A DNA stretch of 64,000 nucleotides, taken from assembly GCF_019049285.1 (NCBI RefSeq), contig NZ_JAGMUL010000011.1:1-64000 (forward strand), read 5' to 3'. Numbering within the stretch: position 1 is the first letter of the stretch; the number at the start of each line of letters is the position of its first letter. Positions 7,761-15,864 of this stretch are shown here, piece by piece. Below the pieces are notes generated by a model. It ran no database searches and was not told where the DNA came from. It worked only from the letters and a program-made list of their open reading frames with translations. The stretch comes from Streptomyces sp. AC550_RSS872 (GTDB lineage: Bacteria > Actinomycetota > Actinomycetes > Streptomycetales > Streptomycetaceae). Made by a program: the position numbers and the translations under genes.

Positions 7761-8972
7761 TCAGGCGCTGACCTTCTCCCGAGCGCCCGCACCCTCCCGC
7801 TTCTCACGCGCACGAGCCAACTCGGCCGCGTCCCGCTTGAACGCCCACTCCATCTTGGGCTCCATGGCGAACCGGAACACCCGCTGGACAGGAGGAGTGC
7901 ACAGCAGCGTCACACCGACCGCCGCGACGACGGAGACGAAGATCTCACCGAGCGGCCGGTGCAGCCAGTCGTGGTCGAACCACCCCTGGTAGTCCCCGGC
8001 CTTCACGAAGAACCCGTGCAGCAGATAGCCGTACAGCGTCCCCGCCCCGAGCGCCGTGAACCACATGTGCCGCCGCGGCACCCACGCGAAGAAGCAGGCC
8101 GTCAGCAGCAGCGAGCAGCCGAACATCGCGAGCACCATGACGGGCCCGGCCCACCACGGCGCACCGAGCTCCTGCGCGGCGTCCCGGTGGTAGAACCACG
8201 CGGTGTTCATCCGCGGCACGGCCCACCACCCGAAACCCAGCGCCATCGCGAACACCGGCACGGCCAGGATCCGCACCGTGCGCGTACGCACCATGTGGAA
8301 GTGCTCGGGCTTCATGCACAGGCCCAGCACGAAGTACGGCAGGAACTGGAACACCCGCTGGAGATCGAGGTCGTCACCGATCTCCGGGGTCACGGTCGCC
8401 GCCATGGCGAGGCCCAGCGCGAGCGGCAGCGGCCAGCGCACCATCTTCCAGATGGGGGTGGTCATCCGCCAGATGAACAGCGCGCACAGGAACCAGGTCA
8501 GGTACCACGGGTCCAGGAGGCTGATCTCCTGGCTCGGGTCCTCGTCGATCCAGCGCTTGAAGAGCGGATAGGCCGACTCGAAGACGATGTACGGCACCGC
8601 GACGCCGGTGATCAGGCGCTTCAGCCGGTTGGGGGTCGCGTCGAAACTGCGCGAGAAGAAGCCGGAGATGATGATGAACGCCGGCATGTGGAAGGTGTAC
8701 ACGACGGTGTACACGGCCTCCAGGATCCGGCTGTCACCCTTGATCGGCTCCCAGCTGTGTCCTATGGCGACGAGCACGATCGCCAGGTACTTGGCGTTGT
8801 CGAAGAACGCGTCGCGCTGCTTGGCACCGCCGGACGCGGATCTCTTGTCGGTCTGAGCCGGCTGGCTGTGCTGGTTCTGCGGCGAGCGCGGACTGGGCAC
8901 TCCGTCCGCCGACGACTCTGCCGGGGGGAGTGGCGCTCTGTTGTGGCCGTGCGGTCGCAGCGAGTTGTTCAC
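7761..8972 (-). CDS. Integral-membrane acyltransferase (acyltransferase-3 / fucose-4-O-acetylase-like)
   Basis: About 403 residues. After a polar 70-residue N-terminal region, the motif FFDNAKYLAIVLVAIGHSWE starts a domain with about ten membrane helices, characteristic of the OafA/NolL-type O-acetyltransferases (COG3594). These move acetyl groups across the membrane onto sugars or other hydroxyls outside the cell. I chose the GTG at 8972 because ggaggg precedes it. An upstream in-frame ATG at 9023 would add 17 residues but has no ribosome-binding site. The C-terminus is an Arg/Glu/Ala-rich cytoplasmic tail. The substrate is unknown; a cell-envelope glycan is the natural guess. Confidence 0.82.
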   Translation of the reverse strand: MNNSLRPHGHNRAPLPPAESSADGVPSPRSPQNQHSQPAQTDKRSASGGAKQRDAFFDNAKYLAIVLVAIGHSWEPIKGDSRILEAVYTVVYTFHMPAFIIISGFFSRSFDATPNRLKRLITGVAVPYIVFESAYPLFKRWIDEDPSQEISLLDPWYLTWFLCALFIWRMTTPIWKMVRWPLPLALGLAMAATVTPEIGDDLDLQRVFQFLPYFVLGLCMKPEHFHMVRTRTVRILAVPVFAMALGFGWWAVPRMNTAWFYHRDAAQELGAPWWAGPVMVLAMFGCSLLLTACFFAWVPRRHMWFTALGAGTLYGYLLHGFFVKAGDYQGWFDHDWLHRPLGEIFVSVVAAVGVTLLCTPPVQRVFRFAMEPKMEWAFKRDAAELARAREKREGAGAREKVSA

Positions 8973-9512
8973 AGACCCTCCCGCCGAAAGCCGGGGGAGT
9001 CGATCGAGGCCCTCGCTGCGCATGCGGGGGACGAGGCAGCATGGAACATCTGAGGCACCCTAGCGTTGCCTGTGGGATTTCGTAAAACCCGCGAGATCAT
9101 TACCGGTTATTGCGCTCGACCCCGTGTGTACAGCGAACATGCACTGGCAGGACACCTATTGGACACCCGTATTGTCCGGATTCATCCGGACTAAGGGGTG
9201 CATATGCTCAGGAGATGACTCCGATGGAATGATCAACTCACGCGTAATTCGAAATACCCGCGAACATGTTGTGTGCCGATGGAAACGAACCCGCCGAATT
9301 CCCTTCGCGGGTGTCCACCCGAAATCCTGTACGGGTGCAATGTGAGAGGTTGTCGCGCCCCGTGGGCCCGCACACATCCCGCACAGGTGTGGCGAACGAA
9401 ACGTCACGTGCCGCATAGCGGGGCCCGGTTGGTGGCACGATGGTTCTGGCGGGGGTGCGCGGGGTCGCGTCCCCGGGCCGGGAGAGCGGACCGACCGAGG
9501 GTGTGATCTGTT
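8973..9512. other. 540-bp gene-free divergent spacer
   Basis: I see no supported gene. From about 9060 to 9350 the sequence is clearly less GC-rich than the surroundings, as expected for promoters. A perfect inverted repeat gtccgga-ttca-tccggac occurs at 9174-9191. The short frames here have no codon bias. It probably holds the promoters for the acyltransferase (minus) and the small membrane protein (plus). Confidence 0.5.
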
Positions 9513-9707
9513 GTGGCCATTTCGCTGTCAGTGGTGTTGCTGTTGGCGATCGTCTTGGTGGTGCTGATCCGTGGCGGATCCCTGAAGGCTGGTCCCGCCG
9601 TCGTCGCCGTGCTGTTCGGCTTCTTCCTCGCCTCGACGGGCATGGCCGACGACATCCAGAGATTCCTCAACTCGATAGCCGAGACCATCAACTCCATCCA
9701 GTTCTAG
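9513..9707 (+). CDS. Small membrane protein, 64 residues
   Basis: GTG start with gaggg ten bases upstream. Two hydrophobic stretches (about residues 4-19 and 27-43) flank RGGSLKAG, so this is a two-helix hairpin membrane protein. A short amphipathic tail follows (DDIQRFLNSIAETINSIQF). Strong third-position G/C and a proper start support a real gene. I recall small proteins of this type as conserved in Streptomyces, but the function is unknown. It lies 111 bp before the beta-propeller kinase on the same strand and may share its transcript. Confidence 0.7.
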   Translation: MAISLSVVLLLAIVLVVLIRGGSLKAGPAVVAVLFGFFLASTGMADDIQRFLNSIAETINSIQF

Positions 9708-9818
9708 GGGCTGTTCCGGGGCTGTTCCGGGGTGTCCCGGGGTCCGTGGGGTGGCCCGGAAGGGTACGGATACCCTCGTTCGTGATCGTCGAACGGTCCG
9801 GAACGGGGGAACGTACGG

Positions 9819-11987
9819 ATGGCGCTGCGCGAGACGGACCCGGCGGAGGTGGGCGGCTACCGGATCGAGGACCGCCTCGGCTCCGGTGGCATGGGCGTGG
9901 TCTACCTCGCCCGTTCGGCCTCCGGCCGCCGCCTGGCCCTCAAGGTCGTGCACGCGCAGTACGCCGACGACGACGAGTTCCGCACCCGGTTCCGCCGCGA
10001 GGTGGCCGCCGCCCGCCAGGTCAGCGGCGCCTTCACCGCCCCCGTCGTGGACGCGGACGCCGACGCGCCGCGCCCCTGGATGGCCACGCTCTACATCCCC
10101 GGCGCGGACCTCGGCACCCACATCCGCCGCCACGGCCCCCTGCCCCTGCCGCAGTTGCGCGAACTCGCCGCCGGCCTCGCCGAGGCCCTGCGGGACATCC
10201 ACCGCGCCGGCATGGTCCACCGGGACCTGAAACCGGCCAATGTGATGCTCGCCGAGGACGGCCCCCGCGTCATCGACTTCGGCATCTCCCGCGCCGCCGA
10301 GTTCGCGCCCTCCGACGTCCTCACCCAGACCGGGCGCGTGATGGGCACACCGCCCTACATGTCCCCGGAACAGTTCTCCTCCCCGCAGGACGTGGGCCCG
10401 GCCGCCGACGTCTTCTCCCTCGGCTCGGTCCTCGCGTACGCCGCCACCGGACGCGGCCCCTTCGACAGCCCGAGCCCGTACGAGACGGCCATCCGGGTCG
10501 TGGAGGGCACCCCCGAACTCGACGGCACTCCGTCCGAGTTGCTCACCTTCATCCGGCTCTGTCTGGAAAAGCGCCCCAAGTCCCGCCCCTCGCCGGACGC
10601 CTTGCTGACCCTGCTGCGCGACGGCGCCCTGCCCGACCCGCGCCCCGCGGAGGAGCCCCCGGCCGTGGTGGACCCGGCCGAGGTGGACCCCGGTCGCCCC
10701 CGCCCCCGCCGCAGACGCCTCTGGCTGGCCTCCGCGGCCGGTGCGGTAGTCCTCGCGGCCCTCGCCACCACGACGGTCGCCCTCACCGGCGACGACACCG
10801 ACCCGGGCGATCTGCCCCTCGGCTGGCAGGCCTGGCACAACAAGTCGAAGGACCCGAGCGTCGACAAGGACCCGATAGGCGCCGACGGTCCGTTCAACCG
10901 CTGCGCGGCCACCGGCCGCTCCCTCGTCTGTGCGGGCGACGACGTCATGGCGACCCGCTTCGCCCTCGCCGACGGCCGCAACACCTGGGCCCGGCCGATC
11001 GACGAGACCGCCGACGACAACGGCAGCAGCAACTCGGGCACGATCATCGCCGCGCGCAGCGGCCGCGTGTACGTCTACGGCGCCGACGACCGGCCCGTCG
11101 GCGAGGACGGGGGCAGCTCCTACCGCTACACCGTCCAGGCGCTCGACGCCGAGACCGGCAAGGTGATCTGGAAGACGGTCACCGGCGAAGGCGACGGGGC
11201 CTCGGAGCCCAACGCCGAAGAGGGCTTCTCCACCGCCGTCCCGGAGGGCGTCATCACCGTCCAGGGCGCCCAGGGGCAGCAGTACACCCTGCTCGACCCC
11301 GCCGACGGCAAGGTCCGCTGGAAGCGTCCGATGCCCGACACCGACACGCAGACGTGCCTGCTCCGCACCGCCGCCCGGAACGCGTACCTGGTGTGCCAGA
11401 GGTGGGGCGAGGAGGGCCATGCCAGCAGCACGAGCGTCGCGCAACTCGACCCGGCCACCGGCCGTCCCCGCTGGACCGTGCGCGTCAAGGGAGAGCAGGA
11501 CATCGTCGGACAGGCCGACGGGCGCCTGGTGGTGCTGAACACGACCGGCGTCCGCCGCACACTGACCCTGATCCATGCCGCCTCGCACGTCATGACGACC
11601 GTACGGCTGTCGCAGCCCCAGCCCGAGGGCACCACCCCCACCCTCCTGGGCGACCGGCTCTACGTCACGTCGCACAGCGGCGGCGTCCGTGCGGTCGACC
11701 CGGGCAGCGGGCGCCAGCTCTGGGAGAGCAACTCCACCGTGGAGTCGCCGGGCCGCCCGATCGCCACCGCGTCCCACCTCTACGTGGCATCCCCGAGCGG
11801 CCGCCTGGCGGCCCTGAACCTGCGCACCGGCACCGTGGAGGCCACGCTCCAGGGACGCGACGACGGCGGCACCGCCGACTTCTCCGACGTAGGAGCTCCC
11901 CCGACCCTCGTCGGCGACGCCCTCTACGTCCCGTACGGCACCCGCTCCGTCTACACGGTGGACATCCGCACCCTGCGCGGCGACTGA
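9819..11987 (+). CDS. Ser/Thr protein kinase with extracellular PQQ-type beta-propeller
   Basis: A 722-residue receptor-like kinase. The kinase domain (about 14-270) has the glycine loop GSGGMGVVY (21-29), Lys42, HRDLKPAN (134-141; Asp136), DFG (153-155) and GTPPYMSPEQ. A Pro/Arg-rich juxtamembrane linker leads to one membrane helix (about 301-323). The outside part of about 400 residues has PQQ/WD-like repeats such as VQALDAETGKVIWK, LLDPADGKVRWK and VRAVDPGSGRQLWE. AfsK has a comparable kinase-plus-propeller layout, but identity with AfsK is not claimed. The stop lies 13 bp before the left att repeat of the element remnant; the end of the protein looks intact. Confidence 0.9.
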   Translation: MALRETDPAEVGGYRIEDRLGSGGMGVVYLARSASGRRLALKVVHAQYADDDEFRTRFRREVAAARQVSGAFTAPVVDADADAPRPWMATLYIPGADLGTHIRRHGPLPLPQLRELAAGLAEALRDIHRAGMVHRDLKPANVMLAEDGPRVIDFGISRAAEFAPSDVLTQTGRVMGTPPYMSPEQFSSPQDVGPAADVFSLGSVLAYAATGRGPFDSPSPYETAIRVVEGTPELDGTPSELLTFIRLCLEKRPKSRPSPDALLTLLRDGALPDPRPAEEPPAVVDPAEVDPGRPRPRRRRLWLASAAGAVVLAALATTTVALTGDDTDPGDLPLGWQAWHNKSKDPSVDKDPIGADGPFNRCAATGRSLVCAGDDVMATRFALADGRNTWARPIDETADDNGSSNSGTIIAARSGRVYVYGADDRPVGEDGGSSYRYTVQALDAETGKVIWKTVTGEGDGASEPNAEEGFSTAVPEGVITVQGAQGQQYTLLDPADGKVRWKRPMPDTDTQTCLLRTAARNAYLVCQRWGEEGHASSTSVAQLDPATGRPRWTVRVKGEQDIVGQADGRLVVLNTTGVRRTLTLIHAASHVMTTVRLSQPQPEGTTPTLLGDRLYVTSHSGGVRAVDPGSGRQLWESNSTVESPGRPIATASHLYVASPSGRLAALNLRTGTVEATLQGRDDGGTADFSDVGAPPTLVGDALYVPYGTRSVYTVDIRTLRGD

Positions 11988-12000
11988 CCGGACCCCCGGA

Positions 12001-12097
12001 AACGATCAGGGCCAGGCGGAGGAATCATCCTCTGACCTGGCCCTGAGCCGTATGGAGCGGGCGCCGGGAATCGAACCCGCGTAGCTGGTTTGGAAGA
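12001..12097. repeat. Left attachment-site repeat (attL) with tRNA-Gly 3' half
   Basis: These 97 bp match 13564-13660 without gaps, with 8 mismatches by eye. The segment includes a hairpin (cagggccagg / cctggccctg, 12007-12045). From 12057 to 12097 it contains the 3' half of tRNA-Gly, from the 3' end of the gene to the anticodon loop on the minus strand. The match stops at tggaaga, inside the anticodon loop, which is a classic crossover point for tyrosine integrases. Confidence 0.85.
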
Positions 12098-12308
12098 TCG
12101 CGTATGCGGATCGGCGCTCAGCTGGCGAGACGCTGACCTCGGTGTTCCCGAGGCGTTGGCCGACGTTCCCCGTGGGTCCCCGCTCGTTGCTGCTCGATCG
12201 GGCACGTAGGGGGCACGCATAGCCTTCTCCCGCCCTGCCAAGACGCGGGCGCCGAGTGCGACGCCGGCGGGCATAGGGCGAATAGGGCGTGTCTTCAATT
12301 GGTCTTGC

Positions 12309-12720
12309 ATGGTCGATCACGGTCTGGTGATACGTCGCCATGAACTGGCCGATGCGGAGTGGGAATTCGTCCGGCCGCTGCTGCCCGAGTCATTGCGGGG
12401 CCGCAAGCGGTTGGATGACCGAAGGGTGCTCAACGGGATCGTGTGGAAGTTCCGCATGGGCACGGCCTGGCGCGATGTGCCCGAGCGGTACGGCCCGTGG
12501 CAGACGCTGCACACCCGCTTTCGCCGTTGGGCCCTGGACGGCACGTTCGAGCAGATGCGCCAGGCAGCCCAGTCCCAGGCGGATGCGGCCGGCGACATCG
12601 ACTGGCTGGTGTCGGTCGACTCCACTGTCGTACGCCCCCACAGCATGCCGCCGGGGCTCGAGAAGGGGGCTCCGCAGCCCCTGCCTCGGACGCACCCCGA
12701 GCGCCCCCACCCTGATAGCT
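12309..12720 (+). pseudogene. IS5-family (IS427-like) transposase fragment
   Basis: The N-terminal domain is clear: HELADAEWEFVRPLLPE, RVLNGIVWKFRMGTAWRDVPERYGPW and RFRRWALDGTFEQM, leading to the first catalytic Asp in SVDSTVVR. Shortly after this the reading continues one frame over (QHAAGAREGGSAAPASDA), as in two-ORF IS5 elements that use frameshifting. The sequence then stops matching near 12,700, so the rest of the catalytic domain is missing. The element's left end is probably near 12,280 (gggcgtgtcttcaattggtc). It is non-functional. Confidence 0.8.
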
Positions 12721-12789
12721 GTCAGGGTCACGACGTCTCTGGTGCGGTCTACGGTTCGAGTCGTCGGTTACGACCACAGAGGAGACCCC

Positions 12790-13245
12790 ATGGGACTGAG
12801 AAAACGAGCGGCTGCGACGGTCGCGACGCTGATCGCCGCGTTCCTTCTTCCGCTGGCCGCGCAGGCACCGGCCCAGGCCGCCGCCACCGCGTGGACGCCG
12901 GGGATCTCCCCCCTGCACTCAGGCGAGTGGGTGAAGCGGGACATACAAGGTGGTGACGCTGCTGAGCAGGCGCTCAAGGATTGCGCCCGGGCATCAGGGA
13001 TCGCCTGTGTATCGGTCGGTCAGGGTGACGGCAAACAGAGCATCTTCCACCTGTTCAAGTGCGGTACGCGGTCGCTCTCGAACTTCATCGACGCGCTCAC
13101 CGTGATCAACAACCAGACGGGCGGAGCCGAAGTCCGTTTCACGGGGCCCAAGGTGGGTACATACCGCGCCCCTGCCCACCCCAGCACCATCTGGAAATTC
13201 CCGAACGAGGCGACGCTCGACTTCAACACCATGTCCATCTGCTGA
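12790..13245 (+). CDS. Small secreted protein of unknown function (element cargo)
   Basis: ATG at 12790 with aggaga six bases upstream; 151 residues. A Sec signal peptide is evident: MGLRKRAAATV, a hydrophobic core, then AQAPAQAAA with probable cleavage near residue 31. The mature part of about 120 residues has four cysteines (in KDCARAS, IACVSV, FKCGTRS and the final SIC), suggesting disulfides. I recognise no family. An inverted repeat (accctga-tagctg-tcagggt, 12709-12728) lies in the promoter region and a hairpin terminator follows, so it is its own transcription unit. The longer frame starting at 12340 is not used, because it overlaps the transposase remnant. Confidence 0.72.
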   Translation: MGLRKRAAATVATLIAAFLLPLAAQAPAQAAATAWTPGISPLHSGEWVKRDIQGGDAAEQALKDCARASGIACVSVGQGDGKQSIFHLFKCGTRSLSNFIDALTVINNQTGGAEVRFTGPKVGTYRAPAHPSTIWKFPNEATLDFNTMSIC

Positions 13246-13255
13246 GGTCACACCG

Positions 13256-13285
13256 GCCCGGACACGCCGATCAGGGTGTCCGGGC
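13256..13285 (+). terminator. Hairpin after the secreted-protein gene
   Basis: gcccggacac / gtgtccgggc, perfect 10-bp arms with a 10-base loop, 10 bp after the stop codon. Confidence 0.7.
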
Positions 13286-13360
13286 TATCGCCCGTACGAC
13301 TCAGGAGCTACTCGACGACTGACCCTGGTCTCCAGGGCACCGAGCAGAACCAGGGCCTCT

Positions 13361-13549
13361 TTGTTGTCGCGCATGGGCCACAGCACCGCCCGCGCCGCGC
13401 TGATCTACCAGCACGCCAGCGCCGACCGTGACCGGCTGATCGCCGACGCTCTGAGCGGCCTCGTCGACAAAGCACGCAAGAAGGCTCGCAAGGCCAAGAA
13501 GAAGCAAGATCGAAGGCCCAAGGGGCACGAGGGGGACACGGCGGACTGA
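13361..13549 (+). pseudogene. Tyrosine integrase C-terminal fragment
   Basis: About 60 codons survive: LSRMGHSTARAALIYQHASA then DRDRLIADALSGLVDKARKK and a Lys/Arg-rich tail. LSRMGHS...ALIYQHA is the box II end of phage/AICE tyrosine recombinases, with the nucleophile Tyr in LIYQH. The Arg and His-x-x-Arg region and the N-terminal DNA-binding domains are missing, and the sequence upstream does not resemble an integrase. The TTG at 13361 has no ribosome-binding site, so this is a truncated relic. Confidence 0.82.
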
Positions 13550-13563
13550 TCGGAGCCTCCGAA

Positions 13564-13660
13564 AACGATCAGGGCCAGGTCGAGGAAACATCCTCTGACC
13601 TGGCCCTGAGTCGTACAGAGCGGGCGACGGGAATCGAACCCGCGTAGCTAGTTTGGAAGA
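13564..13660. repeat. Right attachment-site repeat (attR), overlapping intact tRNA-Gly
   Basis: The counterpart of 12001-12097 (97 bp, 8 mismatches by eye). It ends at the same anticodon-loop tggaaga; beyond it the tRNA continues with its 5' half, while the left copy diverges. Confidence 0.85.
13570..13608 (-). terminator. Hairpin terminator downstream of tRNA-Gly
   Basis: cagggccaggt / acctggccctg with an inner gagga / tcctc stem, lying 3' of tRNA-Gly on the minus strand. It is part of the duplicated att segment, so the left repeat has it as well. Confidence 0.6.
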
Positions 13661-13689
13661 CTAGGGCTCTACCATTGAGCTACGCCCGC
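13620..13689 (-). tRNA. tRNA-Gly (anticodon TCC)
   Basis: 70 nt cloverleaf: acceptor GCGGGCG/CGCCCGC, D-arm GCTC-AATGGTA-GAGC, anticodon stem CTAGT/ACTAG with loop CTTCCAA (anticodon TCC, reads GGA), and T-loop TTCGATT. CCA is not encoded. It is the integration target of the remnant element; the gene remains complete. Confidence 0.95.
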
Positions 13690-13820
13690 ACAGGACGCGC
13701 CGCAGGTCAGGTGACCGCGGCACAGAAGGCATCGTAGCGGGTCGGGCCCCCTCATCGCACACCCCGTAAATGCGGGGGCCGCGCTGTCTGCGGGCATGTA
13801 CCCTACGTGTCGCACCAGCA

Positions 13821-13897
13821 CGGGGTGTGGCGCAGCTTGGTAGCGCGTCCGCTTTGGGAGCGGAAGGCCGTGGGTTCAAATCCCGCCACCCCGACCA
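13821..13897 (+). tRNA. tRNA-Pro (anticodon TGG)
   Basis: 77 nt including an encoded CCA: acceptor CGGGGTG/CACCCCG with discriminator A, anticodon stem TCCGC/GCGGA with loop TTTGGGA (anticodon TGG, reads CCA), T-loop TTCAAAT. It lies upstream of tig on the same strand. Confidence 0.96.
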
Positions 13898-14130
13898 CCG
13901 ACCGGCCCTCACCGGTCATCCGCGCGGTCGCCCCGCTTGATCGCCTTTGGGGCGTTGAGCGGCTGCGGTTACTATGCAAGCTGCGCGCCCGTGTGTCTCA
14001 TCCACAGGAACCTCTGGACATCCCCGGACATCCACAGGAGATCCTCTGGACGTCCTTCGGGCGACGAAATCCGCCGGACCAGTCTGGCCCCGGCAGAACC
14101 CAAGAAGTCAGCCCCCAAGGAGACCGAACC

Positions 14131-15525
14131 GTGAAGAGCGCCGTGGAGACCCTGAACCCGACTCGGGTTCGGCTCAGCATCGAGGTGCCCTTCGAGGAGC
14201 TCAAGGACAGCCTCGACGCGGCGTACAAGAAGATCAACCAGCAGGTCACGGTGAAGGGCTTCCGCAAGGGCAAGATCCCGGCCCGCGTCATCGACCAGCG
14301 GTTCGGCCGCGGCGCCGTGCTGGAGGAGGCCGTCAACGACGCGCTGCCGAAGTTCTACACCGAGGCGGTCAACGAGGCGGAGATCGACGTCCTGGGCCAG
14401 CCCGAGGTCGACATCACCGAGCTGAAGGACGGCGAGACGCTGAACTTCACCGCCGAGGTCGACGTCCGCCCGACCATCGAGATCCCGGACTACTCCGGCA
14501 TCGAGGTCGAGGTCGACGCCGTCGAGGTGACCGACGAGGACATCGAGAAGTCGGTCGAGCAGCTCCGCGAGCGCTTCGCCTCCACCTCCCCGGTCGAGCG
14601 TGCCGCCGAGGACGGCGACGTCGTCACGATCGACCTCCAGGCCAAGGTCGACGGCGAGGTCCTGGAGGACGGCGTCGCCGAGGGCGTCTCCTACACGATC
14701 GGCTCCGGCGAGCTGCTGGACGGCATCGACGACGCCGTGAAGGGCCTTGAGGCCGGTGGCGAGGCCACCTTCACCTCCGAGCTCAAGGGCGGCTCGGCGG
14801 CCGGCAAGGCGGCCGAGGTCACCGTCAAGGTCACGCAGGTCGCCGCGCGCGAACTGCCCGAGCTGGACGACGAGTTCGCGCAGCTCGCCTCCGAGTTCGA
14901 CACCCTCGACGAGCTGAAGGCCGACAGCCGCAAGCGCCTCGAGAACATGAAGCAGTACGACCAGGCCACGCAGGCCCAGGAGCGCGTCCTGGAGAAGCTG
15001 CTGGAGCTCGTCGAGGTGCCCGTCCCCGAGAAGCTGCTCGAGGACGAGATCAACACCCGCAAGCACAACCTGGAGCACCACCAGCTCGGCCAGATGGGTC
15101 TCGACCTCGAGAAGTACCTCGAGATCCAGGGCAAGACGGTCGAGGAGTTCGACGCCGAGACCAAGGAAGCCGCGGTCAAGGGCATCAAGACGCAGTTCGT
15201 CCTCGACGAGCTCGTCAAGCAGGAGAAGCTGAACGTCAACCAGGAGGAGCTCACCGAGCACCTCATGCGCCGCGCCGCCTCCTCCGGCATGTCCCCCGAC
15301 CAGTTCGCCCAGGCGGTCGTCGAGGGCGGCCAGGTTCCGCTCCTGGTCGGCGAGGTCGCCCGCGGCAAGGCCCTGGCCGTCGTGGTCGAGAAGGCCACGG
15401 TCAAGGACACCAACGGCGAGCTCATCGACCTCGACGACGAGGACGAGGTCGAGCAGGCCACGGAGACGGTCGAGGCCGCCGAGGGCACCGCGGACGCCTC
15501 CGACGAGGAGAAGACCGAGGGCTGA
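14131..15525 (+). CDS. tig: Trigger factor, ribosome-associated chaperone and PPIase
   Basis: 464 residues. The N-terminal ribosome-binding domain (1-~115) contains the L23-contact loop GFRKGKIP at about 43-50. A PPIase FKBP-like domain (~150-235) includes DGDVVTIDL and [16 protein letters not shown]. The helical C-terminal domain ends in an acidic tail ([20 protein letters not shown]), usual in actinobacteria. It binds nascent chains at the exit tunnel. The GTG at 14131 is chosen because aggaga lies 8 bases upstream and the protein then starts [15 protein letters not shown], as in other trigger factors. Longer in-frame starts would run through tRNA-Pro. It heads the tig-clp block, with its own strong terminator. 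Confidence 0.96.
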   Translation: MKSAVETLNPTRVRLSIEVPFEELKDSLDAAYKKINQQVTVKGFRKGKIPARVIDQRFGRGAVLEEAVNDALPKFYTEAVNEAEIDVLGQPEVDITELKDGETLNFTAEVDVRPTIEIPDYSGIEVEVDAVEVTDEDIEKSVEQLRERFASTSPVERAAEDGDVVTIDLQAKVDGEVLEDGVAEGVSYTIGSGELLDGIDDAVKGLEAGGEATFTSELKGGSAAGKAAEVTVKVTQVAARELPELDDEFAQLASEFDTLDELKADSRKRLENMKQYDQATQAQERVLEKLLELVEVPVPEKLLEDEINTRKHNLEHHQLGQMGLDLEKYLEIQGKTVEEFDAETKEAAVKGIKTQFVLDELVKQEKLNVNQEELTEHLMRRAASSGMSPDQFAQAVVEGGQVPLLVGEVARGKALAVVVEKATVKDTNGELIDLDDEDEVEQATETVEAAEGTADASDEEKTEG

Positions 15526-15548
15526 GCCCACGACGCCTTGTAAGCCGT

Positions 15549-15589
15549 AAGAAGGGCCCTGGGGGTGTGACATCCCCCGGGCCCTTCTT
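15549..15589 (+). terminator. Strong hairpin terminator after tig
   Basis: aagaagggccc-t-ggggg / ccccc-g-ggcccttctt, 17/16-base arms with an 8-base loop, followed by t residues. It separates tig from clpP1. Confidence 0.88.
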
Positions 15590-15616
15590 TACGTTCGGCT
15601 GGACAGCGCCCCCCAA

Positions 15617-15644
15617 AGGGGCGCGGGGAACTGCGCGACCAGCC
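15617..15644. repeat. Dispersed 28-bp repeat, copy A
   Basis: aggggcgcggggaactgcgc followed by gaccagcc. The same string is at 22546-22573 after valS. I recall it as a frequent intergenic element in Streptomyces; the function is unknown. Confidence 0.7.
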
Positions 15645-15717
15645 CCATTCAGCCTGTAGCTGCCCACCCTCAGTCGGAGCTATGGCGAGGATCCCGGCCC
15701 GCCCAGCGGAGCGCATG

Positions 15718-15731
15718 CGCTCACAGCGAAC
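15718..15731 (-). promoter_or_regulatory. ClgR-type operator upstream of clpP1
   Basis: On the minus strand this reads GTTCGC-TGTGA-GCG, an exact match to the GTTCGC-N5-GCG motif described for the Streptomyces activator ClgR. It lies 134 bp before the clpP1 GTG, in the spacer after the tig terminator. Confidence 0.65.
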
Positions 15732-15864
15732 ACCGCAAGAACCGGGATTGCAGCACAGGGCCACCGCGTTAGGGTCCATGAGTATGAGGGCAGGGGAGTC
15801 CCCGTTGCCCACGCAGAAGACGTGCAGACGGCCCGGCGCCGTCGTAAGACGAGCAGGTGGATAC

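Larger units (their letters stand above)
12001..13660. mobile_element. Remnant of an integrative element in tRNA-Gly(TCC)
   Basis: Two 97-bp direct repeats, 1,563 bp apart, both carry the tRNA-Gly 3' half; the right copy is part of the intact tRNA. Between them are a truncated IS transposase, an intact small secreted-protein gene and the last ~60 codons of a tyrosine integrase ending 14 bp from the right repeat. This is the expected order int-att-tRNA of actinobacterial integrative elements or prophages. Replication, transfer and structural genes are absent, so a large internal deletion has left a scar. The element's type cannot be recovered. Confidence 0.8.

Noticed and set aside
12057..12097. 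A second tRNA-Gly gene
   Set aside because: Only the 3' half matches; the sequence diverges inside the anticodon loop, so it is an attachment-site copy.
12340..13245. A 301-residue single gene covering the transposase region and the secreted protein
   Set aside because: Residues before the ATG at 12790 are an out-of-frame reading of the transposase. The signal peptide and ribosome-binding site place the real start at 12790.
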